Positions 51,159 through 61,355 of a DNA stretch of 64,000 bases are shown here, piece after piece. The notes below the pieces were generated by a model. It saw only the letters and a program-made list of their open reading frames with translations, was not told the origin of the DNA and did not search any database. Position 1 is the stretch's first letter, and each line of letters begins with the position of its first letter. The DNA lies in assembly GCA_038087015.1 (NCBI GenBank), contig JASBNA010000044.1:1-64000 (forward strand), given 5' to 3'. This DNA is from Cerrena zonata. Taxonomy: Eukaryota > Basidiomycota > Agaricomycetes > Polyporales > Cerrenaceae. The translations under genes were made by a program, and so were the position numbers.

Positions 51159-54100
51159 TCAAAGCTTCTTCTTAGCTTTGAATTTTTGTTTTGGTTTGGA
51201 AATTCTAGATTTAGAATTGACTTTAGGTTTATTCGAGCTTCTTGGTTGTGGTTTTTCATCTTCAGAATCAGACCAATCTTCTTCGTTATCCTTAGATTTT
51301 TTGAATTTCAATTTATTTCTTTGACCTCTAACTGGAGCTTGTTTAACAGCATCCAAGTAGGCATCAATACCAGAACCTTTATTGGCCAAAGGATCTTCAT
51401 TGTCATTATCAAGATCCTTGAATACCAATTTACCATTTTTGGTTGCAATTTTTTCTTTAGGCATGTCTTGTTTACCGAATTTCTTTGGTTTAGAAGAAGA
51501 AATATGAGCCAATGTTTGACGATCAAGCAAATTCAATGGTTCATCACCAGACTCCATGATAAATTGGTTAACAGCTTTATTCTTACCCTTTTGTCTGTTA
51601 TTAGTAGATTCATCTTCTGACATATCATCATCAGAGACGTCTGAATCATACAAGGCTTCTTCGTATGCAGAAACGAATTTTTTACCCTGACCATCGGTAG
51701 TTGTAGTGCCTTCTTCGGTATCAGCTTCTTTTTGTTTTTTAGCTCTGTTTCTAGTTTTCTTAATATTAGCAACTAATTTCCTATCTTCTTCAGGAATGGC
51801 TTCTTCGACTTCTTCAACCCCGAATTTCTAATTAATCTTTCAACAATATGCTTAACTTTAGATTTGAAATGACCTTTGTGCTCATGAGACCATCTCATTA
51901 ATTTACCTAATAATTCTTTCAAATTTGATCTAACTAAATCTTCTGGTAATGAAAGAACTTCAACTTTAACAAAACCAATTGCTGACTTAGCAATTTCACG
52001 TGAGTTATGAGTTAAGAATAATTCAACAGTAGAAGATATTTCAACTAAAGTTTCAACAGGTAAATTGTCCTTGAATTCGAAAATCAAACAAGAAATGGCA
52101 GTAATGGCTGCAGAGATCATATGTGGAGATTGGGCAGCCAAACCTGCACTAACCATAGTGAAGTATTCAATCAAAGTAGCTTGAGAGTCTGGAGTATCTT
52201 CACCAAAGCCTGGTACTCTACTATTTCTTATGAGGCCACCTTGATTCATCCTATGACCCATCTTAATTAAAATTTGGTATGATAATTCACGAGATCTTTC
52301 ATTAACATCTTTAGTTGACATGATAATTTCTTGCAAAATGGATGGAATGAAATGCAAATCTGATTCCGGTAATAAATCCATTACCAAGTTGACAGCTGTT
52401 AATCTAGAAGGTCTAGCGGAGTTATGAGTTATATCAACAGTTTGAACAATAACATTTTCAATTTCACCAATAAATTGAACAATAGATCTTCTTCCTTCTT
52501 CAGTTTCTGCTAATTTAGCAATGATTCTGTATGATCTTTTTTGTAATAAAACATCATTTGGTAACGAAACAGTAGATGAAAAAATGGAGAATAATGCATT
52601 ATAAGATGATTCAGGAACATATTTGGCCATAGCAACAATAAGATCCATCATGGTAGAACTTAATTTAGGAGTGTCATCCTTTTTATTAGCTTGATTTTCA
52701 GCTTCTTGATCTAAAGAGTTCTTTAATAAACCACAAACTTTATTAAAAGTGACTTCCAAATCACTTTTAGAGATGATTTGCAAATAACTATTGATGGTTT
52801 CTAAAATAAAGCCTCTTGATTCTGGAACAGTAGATGAAAAGACGTTGAATAAAACAGATAACATGTTGGAGGCTTTAGTTGATAAATATTCAAGATGTTT
52901 TTTCGAGCTTTCGATCGAAATTTGTTCTTGGATAAGAAGATCATCAGCAACAGCACCTTCGCTATAAGCAATATTTGATTCAACTAAAAGTCTTAAAGCA
53001 TGACAAATTGGAACTCTTAGTTCAACCCTAGCGTACATTAAATCAGATAAGCTTGCTGCAAAAGAATCATCAAAACTGGTGATTAAATCTTTTGGTAAAT
53101 CACAAAATGGAGGTAAGATGGACCATATTTGATCAACAATAGTTTGGAAAATCTTGATATGCATTGCTTCTTTATTTGGAGCATCATTAATTTTAGTTTC
53201 GAAGAAATCAACCAATGGTAAGATATTCTTTTTATAATATTCTAAGTCAGCAACTCTGATGTTATCTCTTAATAACGGTAATAACCAAGCTCTACCTGGT
53301 TGAGTCCCACCAGTTAAATTCAATGGTAAGACTCCTAAAACTGTATCTGGACCCATTGCTGAAATAGAAGCGGCAATAACATCTTCAGCTTCTTTATTGT
53401 GAGGAAAATTATCAGTTTCACTAGTACGCCATTCACCAACAGTTTCTAATATTCCAAGGAAATCTGGATTACAACGAGATCTTAATTTCATGATGACAGC
53501 GGTAATAAGCTCGAGAATTTCTTTAGTGGCGTGTTGGTATTTAATTGATAACAATTCTTTTTCAACATGTTCAGCAATAAAAGTAATGGTTTCATCAACG
53601 GTTTCGTATAACTCTGCAGAAATACCGTTATTTGCCGTAGGCTGAAGTAAGTAATTATCAGGAATAGTTTGAGTAACAATTGCAATTAAACATTGGGAAG
53701 CAGAAATATAGATATCACTCGAATCCGAAGAAAGGTATTGGGAGACAATTGGGAGAACTGCTGGAATCTTGGACAAACAAGTATTAGGTTCTAAAGTAGA
53801 AAAACTTTCCAAAGCTTTAGCAACAACAGCTAACCAAGAAGCTGCCAAGTGGCCATCATTAATAGAAGGTTTCAAATCAAAGATGATATCCAAAACTTTA
53901 GTGAATTTTTCAACATCGATAACATTAGACATAGACGAGAATAAACCATCGAAAGCAGCAAAAGCCGATGAAACCAAGAATTGATCTGAGGTTTTAGAGA
54001 TTTCCAATAAGACATCACATAAAGGTTCAATTTGTGCTTGAGGCCAAGCATTGGCAGATGTTATAGAAGTTATTAATTGCAAGCAATGGATCATGGAAGA

Positions 54101-54784
54101 ATTGACTTCCTTGTTATTACTTCTTTTACTTCCTCTTTCTTCAAGTAAAGTAGCTAATCTTTGTAAAGATAATTCCCCACAAATTGGCGACGCAACATGG
54201 TTAGGGGAAGGAGATGCAGGAGGGTTAGTCAAGATCTTATTCACAGCCTCTTGAGCTCTTCTTCTAACTTTGGGTCTTGGGTCAAATGATAATTCTAATA
54301 AACCTACCAATGCTCTTTTAGGAGAAATGTTACCTGATGAAATCCATTGTTGGTGATCTTGTGCTAATAATAAACTTTCCAAAGCACCAATGGTTGATCT
54401 TACAAGAGGAGCTTCGGATTCGGGGTGGGTCAATGGAGGAGCCAATTTAGTTAAAATGTCAGCAAATTTACCTTTCAATAACGGCTTTGGAGTAAATGGG
54501 AAAATGATATCTAAGAAATAGGCTGTTGTGGCTGCTAAGTTCTTATCGACAATATTATCCCCTTTAATGCACTGATCAAGTAAAGACAAGAATGAAACGA
54601 AATAAGCAACTGGTGTCTTTTCATTCTTTTGTTCTTCCATGTTTTCTTCAACTGCTGATAATATAATGGCTAAATTCTTTTGATTTTCAAGTTTAGAATT
54701 GATTTGACTTCTTATCTTGGACAACTTGTCTTCCATAATGAAGACATCGGCCGATAAACCACCATCTGGATTATTATCTGCCAT
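51159..54784 (-). CDS. RRP12: Ribosome export/assembly factor Rrp12, one frame break
   Basis: About 1208 aa in two frames (S. cerevisiae Rrp12 1228). The N-terminal 1000 aa is HEAT-repeat rich; the C-terminal about 200 aa is acidic then very basic (KPKQKFKAKKKL), as in Rrp12. Rrp12 is a karyopherin-like factor for export and maturation of both ribosomal subunits. The first frame ends at 51830 region after HIVERLIR; family-like sequence (FGVEEVEEAIPEEDRKL) continues in the next frame. One base is missing at the TTT 51825-51827 (plus strand). ATG 54784 starts the conserved protein; TTG 54802 is rejected. A PAC element lies upstream. Confidence 0.92.
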
Positions 54785-54893
54785 CTTAATCAAGACTATC
54801 AAAAGGTTCTATCGAATATTAAGCTTCTAAAAGTTGTATAATGATCTTTTTTTCATTTTTTTTGTACCTTTTGATTTTGAAAAAAAAAAATCT

Positions 54894-54901
54894 GCGATGA
54901 G
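54894..54901 (+). promoter_or_regulatory. PAC element (GCGATGAG) upstream of RRP12
   Basis: Perfect GCGATGAG, 110 bp before the RRP12 ATG, between an A10 tract and an A20 tract (54915-54934). PAC plus A/T tract is the ribosome-biogenesis promoter signature. Confidence 0.6.
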
Positions 54902-55205
54902 ACGCTAACAAAACAAAAAAAAAAAAAAAAAAAATCTCTGGTGCAACCATTTTTGCAATAAGCAAAAACGATCACCTACGCCGTTTATACAGTTGAAACT
55001 ACAAGGTTTAAAGGCAACTGGTTGGCTGCTGGCTCTTGTATGTATCAGGGGTCTTTACAAATCTTTTAAGAGCTTTTCAAGGAGCTTTTCAAGAATGTTT
55101 TTGACTATATTTACATCAAAAAAATGAATAGATGAGCTCGCTGCACAATTTCCTCGTCAGTAAAAAGATAGCCTTTAAGCAAAGCGTTAAAGATGCTCTA
55201 GGTAG

Positions 55206-55211
55206 AAAAAA
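55206..55211 (-). terminator. Pol III T6 terminator of tRNA-Glu
   Basis: TTTTTT on the minus strand, 5 bases after the tRNA 3' end. Confidence 0.8.
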
Positions 55212-55215
55212 TAAA

Positions 55216-55287
55216 TTCCGATACCGGGAGTCGAACCCGGGTTTGCTCGGTGAAAGCGAACCGTGCTAGCCGTTACACTATATCGGA
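55216..55287 (-). tRNA. tRNA-Glu (UUC)
   Basis: Read on the minus strand the sequence forms a full cloverleaf: acceptor TCCGATA/TATCGGA, the T-arm GGGTTCGACTCCC, and an anticodon loop CTTTCAC with anticodon TTC (plus-strand GAA at 55252-55254). No intron. A run of six T follows on the minus strand (plus-strand A6 at 55206-55211), the Pol III terminator. Confidence 0.95.
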
Positions 55288-56615
55288 GATTTTATAACAA
55301 AAATTTGGCCCTGTTTAACATGAATATATAGAAATGGGGACATAGAAAAGTTGACCTTTTTTTGCAAATTTTCAAAATGGCTTCCTTTCGTCGCCTACAA
55401 CACAGAAAGGATACAATAGTTTATTTCTTTTGATTTGAATAAGTATATGAATTTAGTTTTGTTATTTTTGAAAAAAAATCTAATTACTTAGAATTATGGA
55501 TACAACATGTTGCTATTAAAAATATGGTAGTTTCGACGACCTCAAAGGCATTATTCAAAGATACATCTTGTTCGAAACAAAAATGCTATCTCACTTTTTC
55601 GTTAGCCGTATAAATTAAGTGGTTTCTCTGGAATTGACTCTGGTATCCGTGATCTTTATAAGTAGATGAATATATATTCGTTGTAAGAAAGAGCCTTTCG
55701 AACATCATGTATCCAGTCTTTACGAATGTTCAATTGCGGCGGTTTTCTTGAAGCACTGTCTTTCCGTAATAGTATATATTTGTTCATATATTTTCTTTTA
55801 TGAATATCAGTCTTTTAGACGAATGATAATTATGGCTCTCTTGCAAGATCCGACTATAAAACCTATACTTATACATATCAATTGATCATCACTAGCATCA
55901 ATACGGTGTCGTTTGTTGCTTAAATTTGTTACAACGGTATAGTCACCGAAATTCTCAAGGTCAAATTTGCACCCAAAAGTCGCAAGAAAGGATTCTACAA
56001 ACACACTAATGTTGAAAGATTTGTTATACCCTCCGGATTCACACAGAGATTCTGCTATCTGGTTGCTATTGGTTTCGTAAATTTTAGAGTCTGTATCCCT
56101 ACTTCTCTTGGTCTGCGTTGAAGTTTATCTACGTTGATCGTTGGCTATGAATTTTTGTTGTATTTCTGCTAACCAAATAATAAATGAATCTTTCTCTAAC
56201 CGATGTTGGTAATTTATTATCAGGCAAGTTAAAAAGACGTTGCTCAATTGGTATTAGAATCAATGGTTTTCAGCTCTTCAATTTTCTACATTAAGAAGCA
56301 GCTATAAGGTCACATATATTCTCAAAACTATACCCGAGGGCATTTTGCCATTAATCACGAAGTGTCTTGTATTCAAATCAAATGTTTCACGAATTGCTTC
56401 ACAACCAAGCAGCATAAACTTCAAAAAAAAGGTTTAGTTATTATGAGGCAACATATCATCAGTCAGTTAGTAATGTCAGTAACTTTTCCAACTATTCTGT
56501 TTTATTAACCAAACCTACTGTTCTTACCATTTCTTTGTGCATGGTCTTTAGAATTATACTTCTTACTGTATCTACTAGAAGAAGCATTGTTGTTCCGGTT
56601 GTCTCTGCTATATGT
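55288..56615. other. Gene-poor interval next to tRNA-Glu, probable retroelement debris
   Basis: No intact gene. A frame on the minus strand stays open for about 105 codons (about 56120 to 55807) but has no recognised domain. A Ser/Arg/Lys/Asn-rich reading (minus strand, about 56608-56505) looks like the basic C-terminal tail of the adjacent gag, displaced by a frameshift. AT-rich, with a base texture unlike the surrounding genes. Confidence 0.5.
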
Positions 56616-57287
56616 TTACATACTACCAACATGTTTCCTTGTTCCATCAGAACGATATTGAAAATTACAAGTGTCTAAATCTTTGGCTAACCCAACAGTT
56701 TCCATAAGATCTCTAGTAGCACCATCCTTAGCACGAATAGCTGCTTTAATCGTAGGCTTCAAGCCGTCAATAAATGCAGCGATAATCTCTGGATCAGTCT
56801 TGTACCCAAGCTCTTCATCAACAAATTCACCACAGATAGAGAAAAATTTATTGGCATAATCATAAACACTAGTGATTTGATAAAGACAAGAAAGGGATTC
56901 CCGGATTTCAAAAGCAGACTTTCTTGCAAAATCAAATCTTTGAATAAGGGATTCTTTAATAAGCTTCCAAAATTCAGCTTCAGAAGCTCCGGCATGAGTG
57001 ACTCCTGACTTACAAACCACATCATCAAGCCATAAAAGAGCATGGCCTCTTGCTCCTAACATAGCAGCGAAAATTCGTTTTCCTTTCAAGTTATCCGTGA
57101 ATGTACACAATATTTCAATTTCCAACAACCAGGCCCTAACATCTTCTTTAGGATTTCCAGCAAAGGTTGGTATATAGCATTGAGTTGGGATAAGTCCTCT
57201 GGAATCAATAAGATGCTGAAGAACTTGTCTAGCTGACATTTTCAGTTCAGGATCACTTTGGGTAGCTGCAGTCCTAGTTGGAGACAT
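56616..57287 (-). mobile_element. Ty3/gypsy-type gag remnant
   Basis: Predicted 223 aa. Capsid-like pattern of LTR-retrotransposon Gag (PF03732-like): PTFAGNPKEDVRAWLLEIEI, then an AEFWKLIKESLIQRF segment, YDYANKFFSICGEF and EIIAAFIDGLKPTIKAAI. The reading frame ends without a zinc knuckle; a basic tail continues in another frame. No protease, reverse transcriptase or integrase follows within the window, so this is a decayed or partial element about 1.3 kb from tRNA-Glu. Ty3-type elements are known to insert near tRNA starts. The ATG at 57287 is intact. Alternative: a domesticated gag. Confidence 0.75.
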
Positions 57288-58090
57288 TATTAGTTTAATC
57301 GAATACGGCTATGTTCAAATTTCCTTGCGCACAGTCAATGGTTGCAAATATATCTAATAGAATAATATCTTTATATCTTGAAAACACCTATATATATAAA
57401 GAAGATGTACTGCTATAAATTGAGTTTAACTTATAGTTGAAAAACTGAGGGGGAGTTAATGATATGCTCAGACAAAACGCTTCATTGTTTCGGCCGAGGA
57501 GCAAAGTCTAGTTAGGTTCTCAAGAAGCCTCCTCCTTATCAGGTTAACTATAAGAGTGTATAGAAACTGCTTATCAGAGCTTTATCTTTTTGGTTATCTG
57601 AAAATTGGCTAATTGTATGTCAGATATTTCTGGAGAGTTTTTTGCGGTTGTGACAACGTAAATCTTCAGTAAGTACAATTGTCTGATTTCTGCCATTAAG
57701 AGCTGTGAGCTGTAGTGTTGTATATTCGCAGATATCTTGACCTTTAGTTGTTATTCTATTGCTAGGAAATTATTCTAAAGGCATTGTCCCCAAAGGATAT
57801 ACATTCCCCTAGTTGAGTATCATTCCCCTAGTTGAGTATCATTCCCCTGGTTTAGTATCATTCCCCTGGTTTAGTATCATGCTCCTCTTTGAGAAACTGC
57901 TCCAACTTTATTAAGACTAAGTAGAGTTGGTTTTTGCAAACATTTTCAAAAAATTGCCAAATATTGCAAAATCTAAAATTTGTGTGCATAATTTGCAACA
58001 TTTATGCTGAAAAGATGTCAAATTTCTACAAAACTACAATAATCGCATAAATAAGTCAATAATATTAAAACAAGAGAAGTATACTTGATA
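57288..58090. other. Interval upstream of the gag remnant, possible LTR debris
   Basis: Contains a purine-rich GAGGGGGAG at about 57448-57456 followed by TTAATGATATG, which resembles a polypurine tract beside an LTR on the plus strand; the 12-mer AATGGTTGCAAA at 57337; and a 4 x 19-bp tandem repeat at 57803-57878. No pair of matching LTRs was identified by eye. Confidence 0.35.
57803..57878. repeat. Tandem repeat, 4 x 19 bp
   Basis: Two copies of ATTCCCCTAGTTGAGTATC followed by two copies of ATTCCCCTGGTTTAGTATC; the pairs differ at two positions. The pattern implies a duplication of an already diverged dimer or two separate duplications. A decayed fifth unit (ATGCTCCTCTTTGAG) follows. Confidence 0.9.
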
Positions 58091-58654
58091 TTATTCCAAA
58101 TCTAAACATCCAGGAAGGGTGATAGTTCGAAAGTGTTGGATGTTTACGTTATACAAAAGACTTTCAAGACGCTTACTTGGTCTGATAACGAAAACTTCAA
58201 GCTCGATTGGAACTTGGGGGATGACATTATGACAACAAATAATAGTTCTTAATAACATAAGCTCATCGTCTTCAGTCAAGATTGAAAAAGATAAGTGAAT
58301 CTTTTTCGTTTGAGGAAATGCAGATAAGTCTTTGAATTGATGTTTGTTTAAATGCTTCTTGGAGATGCTCTTTTGGAACACCTTATATAAACGGGTATAA
58401 TTATTGATATGTGAGTAACTCAATAATTTTGAATAAGTCTTACCAACAGTTTGTGTGTGGCGGATTTGCTTATACCAGCTCTTGCTTGATCTTGAATATA
58501 AAAAGATTGGATTGCAATTGGTGATGAGAAAAGTATCTATATTTTGGGAGCTTACAAACTTGGTAAACCTTAATCTTTCAACAGAAATTTTAGAATTGGG
58601 TAGTTTGGATTCGACTAGCGAATGCGATTCCTTAAAGTTTGTAGGAAAAGTCAT
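58091..58654 (-). CDS. Orphan ORF, unknown function
   Basis: Predicted 187 aa from ATG 58654 (an in-frame TTG at 58660 is ignored). Basic, Ser/Lys/Leu-rich, no recognised domain, no signal peptide or clear membrane segment; the C-terminal part (IHLSFSILTEDDELMLLRTIICCHNVIPQVPIELEVFV) looks like a folded alpha/beta region. It lies between retroelement debris and the aldehyde dehydrogenase cluster. It could be a young lineage-specific gene or chance; the length alone is not proof. Confidence 0.4.
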   Translation of the reverse strand: MTFPTNFKESHSLVESKLPNSKISVERLRFTKFVSSQNIDTFLITNCNPIFLYSRSSKSWYKQIRHTQTVGKTYSKLLSYSHINNYTRLYKVFQKSISKKHLNKHQFKDLSAFPQTKKIHLSFSILTEDDELMLLRTIICCHNVIPQVPIELEVFVIRPSKRLESLLYNVNIQHFRTITLPGCLDLE

Positions 58655-59199
58655 TTTCAATTAGCTAGTGATAAAGCGATGTGAGGTCTTTTCAGCAAGA
58701 TATGGTAATTTTAACTAGCAAAATCATTCCAAGGAAAATCAGATATCTCTTCTTATTTATACTTTCATTTTCAAAAGTTCCTTCAATTCAAAGTAGACTA
58801 AAAATGGTTGCAAACTTGTTGAATTGCAAAAAAAAGCTATTTTAAGAAGCTGGAACCACGGCTATAGCCCGCCCCTGCTCCAAATTCAAACTGTATAACT
58901 AAAAATACTTGCTGCAAACTGAGAGTACTAAATAAGTATCACATTTGTGTAGGGTCAAAAAAAAAATGTATGAACGTTTTTTTGCAGCCAATTCTCAAAA
59001 GTCCACAGACAACGTCGACAGCATACTAGAAATTTCTTTAAGCAAGTGGCTGGGTTGCAGCTTACCATATACAGTTACTTGGAAAAGAAGGTTAAAGAAG
59101 AATACTTTGATAAATTTTCCATTAATAAAACATTCAATTAAACTATTCATAGAACTAAACACAAAGGGTTTATAGAAAAAAAAGGGGAAAAGAAATCGT
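58655..59199. other. Intergenic, 545 bp
   Basis: Contains AATGGTTGCAAA at 58803-58814 and A/T tracts. An open frame at 58945-59175 has no protein-like features. Nothing else recognised. Confidence 0.4.
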
Positions 59200-60920
59200 C
59201 TAAGCTTTTCTAGAATTGATGAAAGCACTTACCAAGCCACCGACACCAGCGATGGTATGAAGGAAACCCCAAATTGGGTTAGGACCGTTAATTCTAACAT
59301 CATCAGTTCTATTAAACCAAGCGACATCATTATAAGGAATGAGAGCAGCGGAAACTGCTCCATCTTTGTTTGAGCTATAAGGAGGATATCTAGAAGCGAG
59401 GGCAAAGTCAACTTTCAAGTCATTTTCCATAACCGTTCTTTCATGGGTAAAAGTACGGAACGAGAAGAATCCGTGATAACCACCACCCAAACCGGATTGA
59501 CCAATACCACCAAAAGGAGCATTAGCCAAGGCAACATGCATCAAGACATCGTTAACCAAAAGAGCCCCTGATCTAATCGATTTGAAAATAAGGTTAACTT
59601 GTTCATTTTTGTGAGGCGAGGTGGCTCCACTAGTAAAGATATATTGAGCCAAAGGAGTATCATGACGTCTAACAACTTCTGTAACCGCATCTGCTAAATT
59701 AGAATAGGTTATTATTGGTAACACAGGACCGAAAAGTTCTTGTTGCATAGTTGAATCATTCCAATCAACGTTATCAACCACGGTTGGAGAAATATAATTA
59801 GAGGCAGAATCTCTTTCACCACCAACAATGATATCACCTTTAGTAGTATCAAGAATCTTGGACAAGTTATTAAAAGCACGATTGTGAATCAAATGGGTAT
59901 AAGAAGGATCATCTTTAGTCAAGTTTGGATAAAAATCTTCCTTGATAACTGATTCAATCTTGGCAATCAATTTTTGTTTAACCGATTCATGAACCAAGAC
60001 ATAATCAACAGCAACACAAGTTTGACCGGCGTTGGCAAAACGACCCCATACAATTCTATTAGCAATGGCTTTTAAATCTGAATCTTTAACATCGTCCAAA
60101 ATAAAAGCAGGAGATTTACCACCCAATTCCAACAATACAGGAGTTAAAGTTTCCGCAGCCTTTTTAGCAACAATGGTACCCACGGTGTTGTTACCAGTGT
60201 ACATGATTTTATCGAATTTTTGATCCAAAACAACCGTGGTTTCAGGAATGGCACCATTAACTGCGTAAAAGATATCTGGATCTAAAGCTTGAGTTAATAA
60301 GGAAGTGAAAAGTTGAGAATAATGAGGAGTTGATTCCGAAGGTTTGAAAACAACCGCATTCCCACCAGCAATTGCCCCAGCAATCGAATTAAACGATAAG
60401 AGAAATGGATAATTGAATGGAGAAATAATAAGAACAACCCCTAAAGGTATTCTCTCAATATAAACCGGATTCAAACTTGCAGTCAATGGTAAATCAGTCA
60501 CTTTTTCTGGCTTAACCCACTTATGTAAACTCGACATGGCATGGAGAAGCTCGCTTGTAGCCCCGGCAAGCTCCAAGTTTCTGGTCTCAGAAGGAGACCT
60601 ATTGAAATCTTTCGATAAGCATCACACAAGGCTTCAGAATTATCCTTAAGTAAGAAATACAAGTTTCTCAATTGATTCAATCTAAACTGAATCGAATGGG
60701 TCTTTTGCTTTTCGTGAAAGGCCCTGGTCAATCTCTCAACCCCTTTGGGAATCTCAGACAACGGCGTATACACCAATGGACCATTGGACTTCTCGCTAAG
60801 CTTCGACGTATTAACAGATCCTGACGATCCAGTTTGGGTAGAAGCACTGGAATTCGTAGTAGCAGCTGCAGCAGCAGCAGCTGCACTCTTTACCTTTTTG
60901 TCAGAGCTTGGAGGAACCAT
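59200..60920 (-). CDS. HFD1: Fatty aldehyde dehydrogenase, HFD1-type, copy A (one frame break)
   Basis: Two overlapping frames give about 573 aa. A poly-Ala/Ser N-terminus (SAAAAAAAATT) is absent from the neighbouring copy B; then the ALDH3 fold follows: IPLGVVLIISPFNYP, FKPSESTP, catalytic LELGGKSP (Glu) and NAGQTCVAVDY (Cys), and GGIGQSGLGG. A C-terminal hydrophobic segment (WGFLHTIAGVGGLVSAFI) looks like a tail anchor, as in membrane-bound fatty aldehyde dehydrogenases. They oxidise long-chain aldehydes to acids, for example from sphingolipid breakdown. One base appears missing at the AA 60617-60618, where comparison with copy B locates the break exactly. ATG 60920 is used. Confidence 0.85.
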
Positions 60921-61355
60921 TTTCAATTATTCTATCCAACTATACTATTTCAAAATAAAAGAAAAAATGTGGCAATTGCTTCTTTTAAATGTCTTTTGGT
61001 CGCTAAAAAAATCCCTTTTGCAATAGTTTAATCTCACGTTCTTATGAAAATAAAGAGAAAAATCCATCAAAACACGGAGGAAGATCGAAAACCCCACCGC
61101 TCTGTTGATTTAACTATGGGTGTCCGGGTGTGGTGTACGGACTGGTATATTCACATGATAGACAAAGTGAATACCGGCCATGGGACCGGGGCAGAAGACG
61201 GCAATGAAGTTAGCAGCTCAGCAGAGGTGGGAAACGGCCTGCCATGTGATTATAAGTGGGTGGTAAGTTTGTGATCAATGTATAATTTGTGTATTAGAAA
61301 AAAAAACGGCTCAATAATTTTTGCAGTCAATTTATATAGCAAGAGAATAGAGAAG
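60921..61355. other. Spacer between the two aldehyde dehydrogenase genes
   Basis: 435 bp upstream of copy A and downstream of copy B. A 76-codon ATG frame on the plus strand (61044-61274) has no recognisable features. More GC-rich in 61080-61260 than the flanks. Confidence 0.4.

Noticed and set aside
55807..56120. About 105-codon open minus-strand frame as a pol fragment
   Set aside because: No protease, reverse transcriptase or integrase motif could be seen.
57448..57470. 3' LTR start after the GAGGGGGAG purine tract
   Set aside because: No matching second LTR found by eye and the gag is on the other strand; kept only as a possibility.
61044..61274. 76-aa ORF between the two HFD1 copies
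   Set aside because: Lies in promoter spacer, no domain, no homologue recognised.
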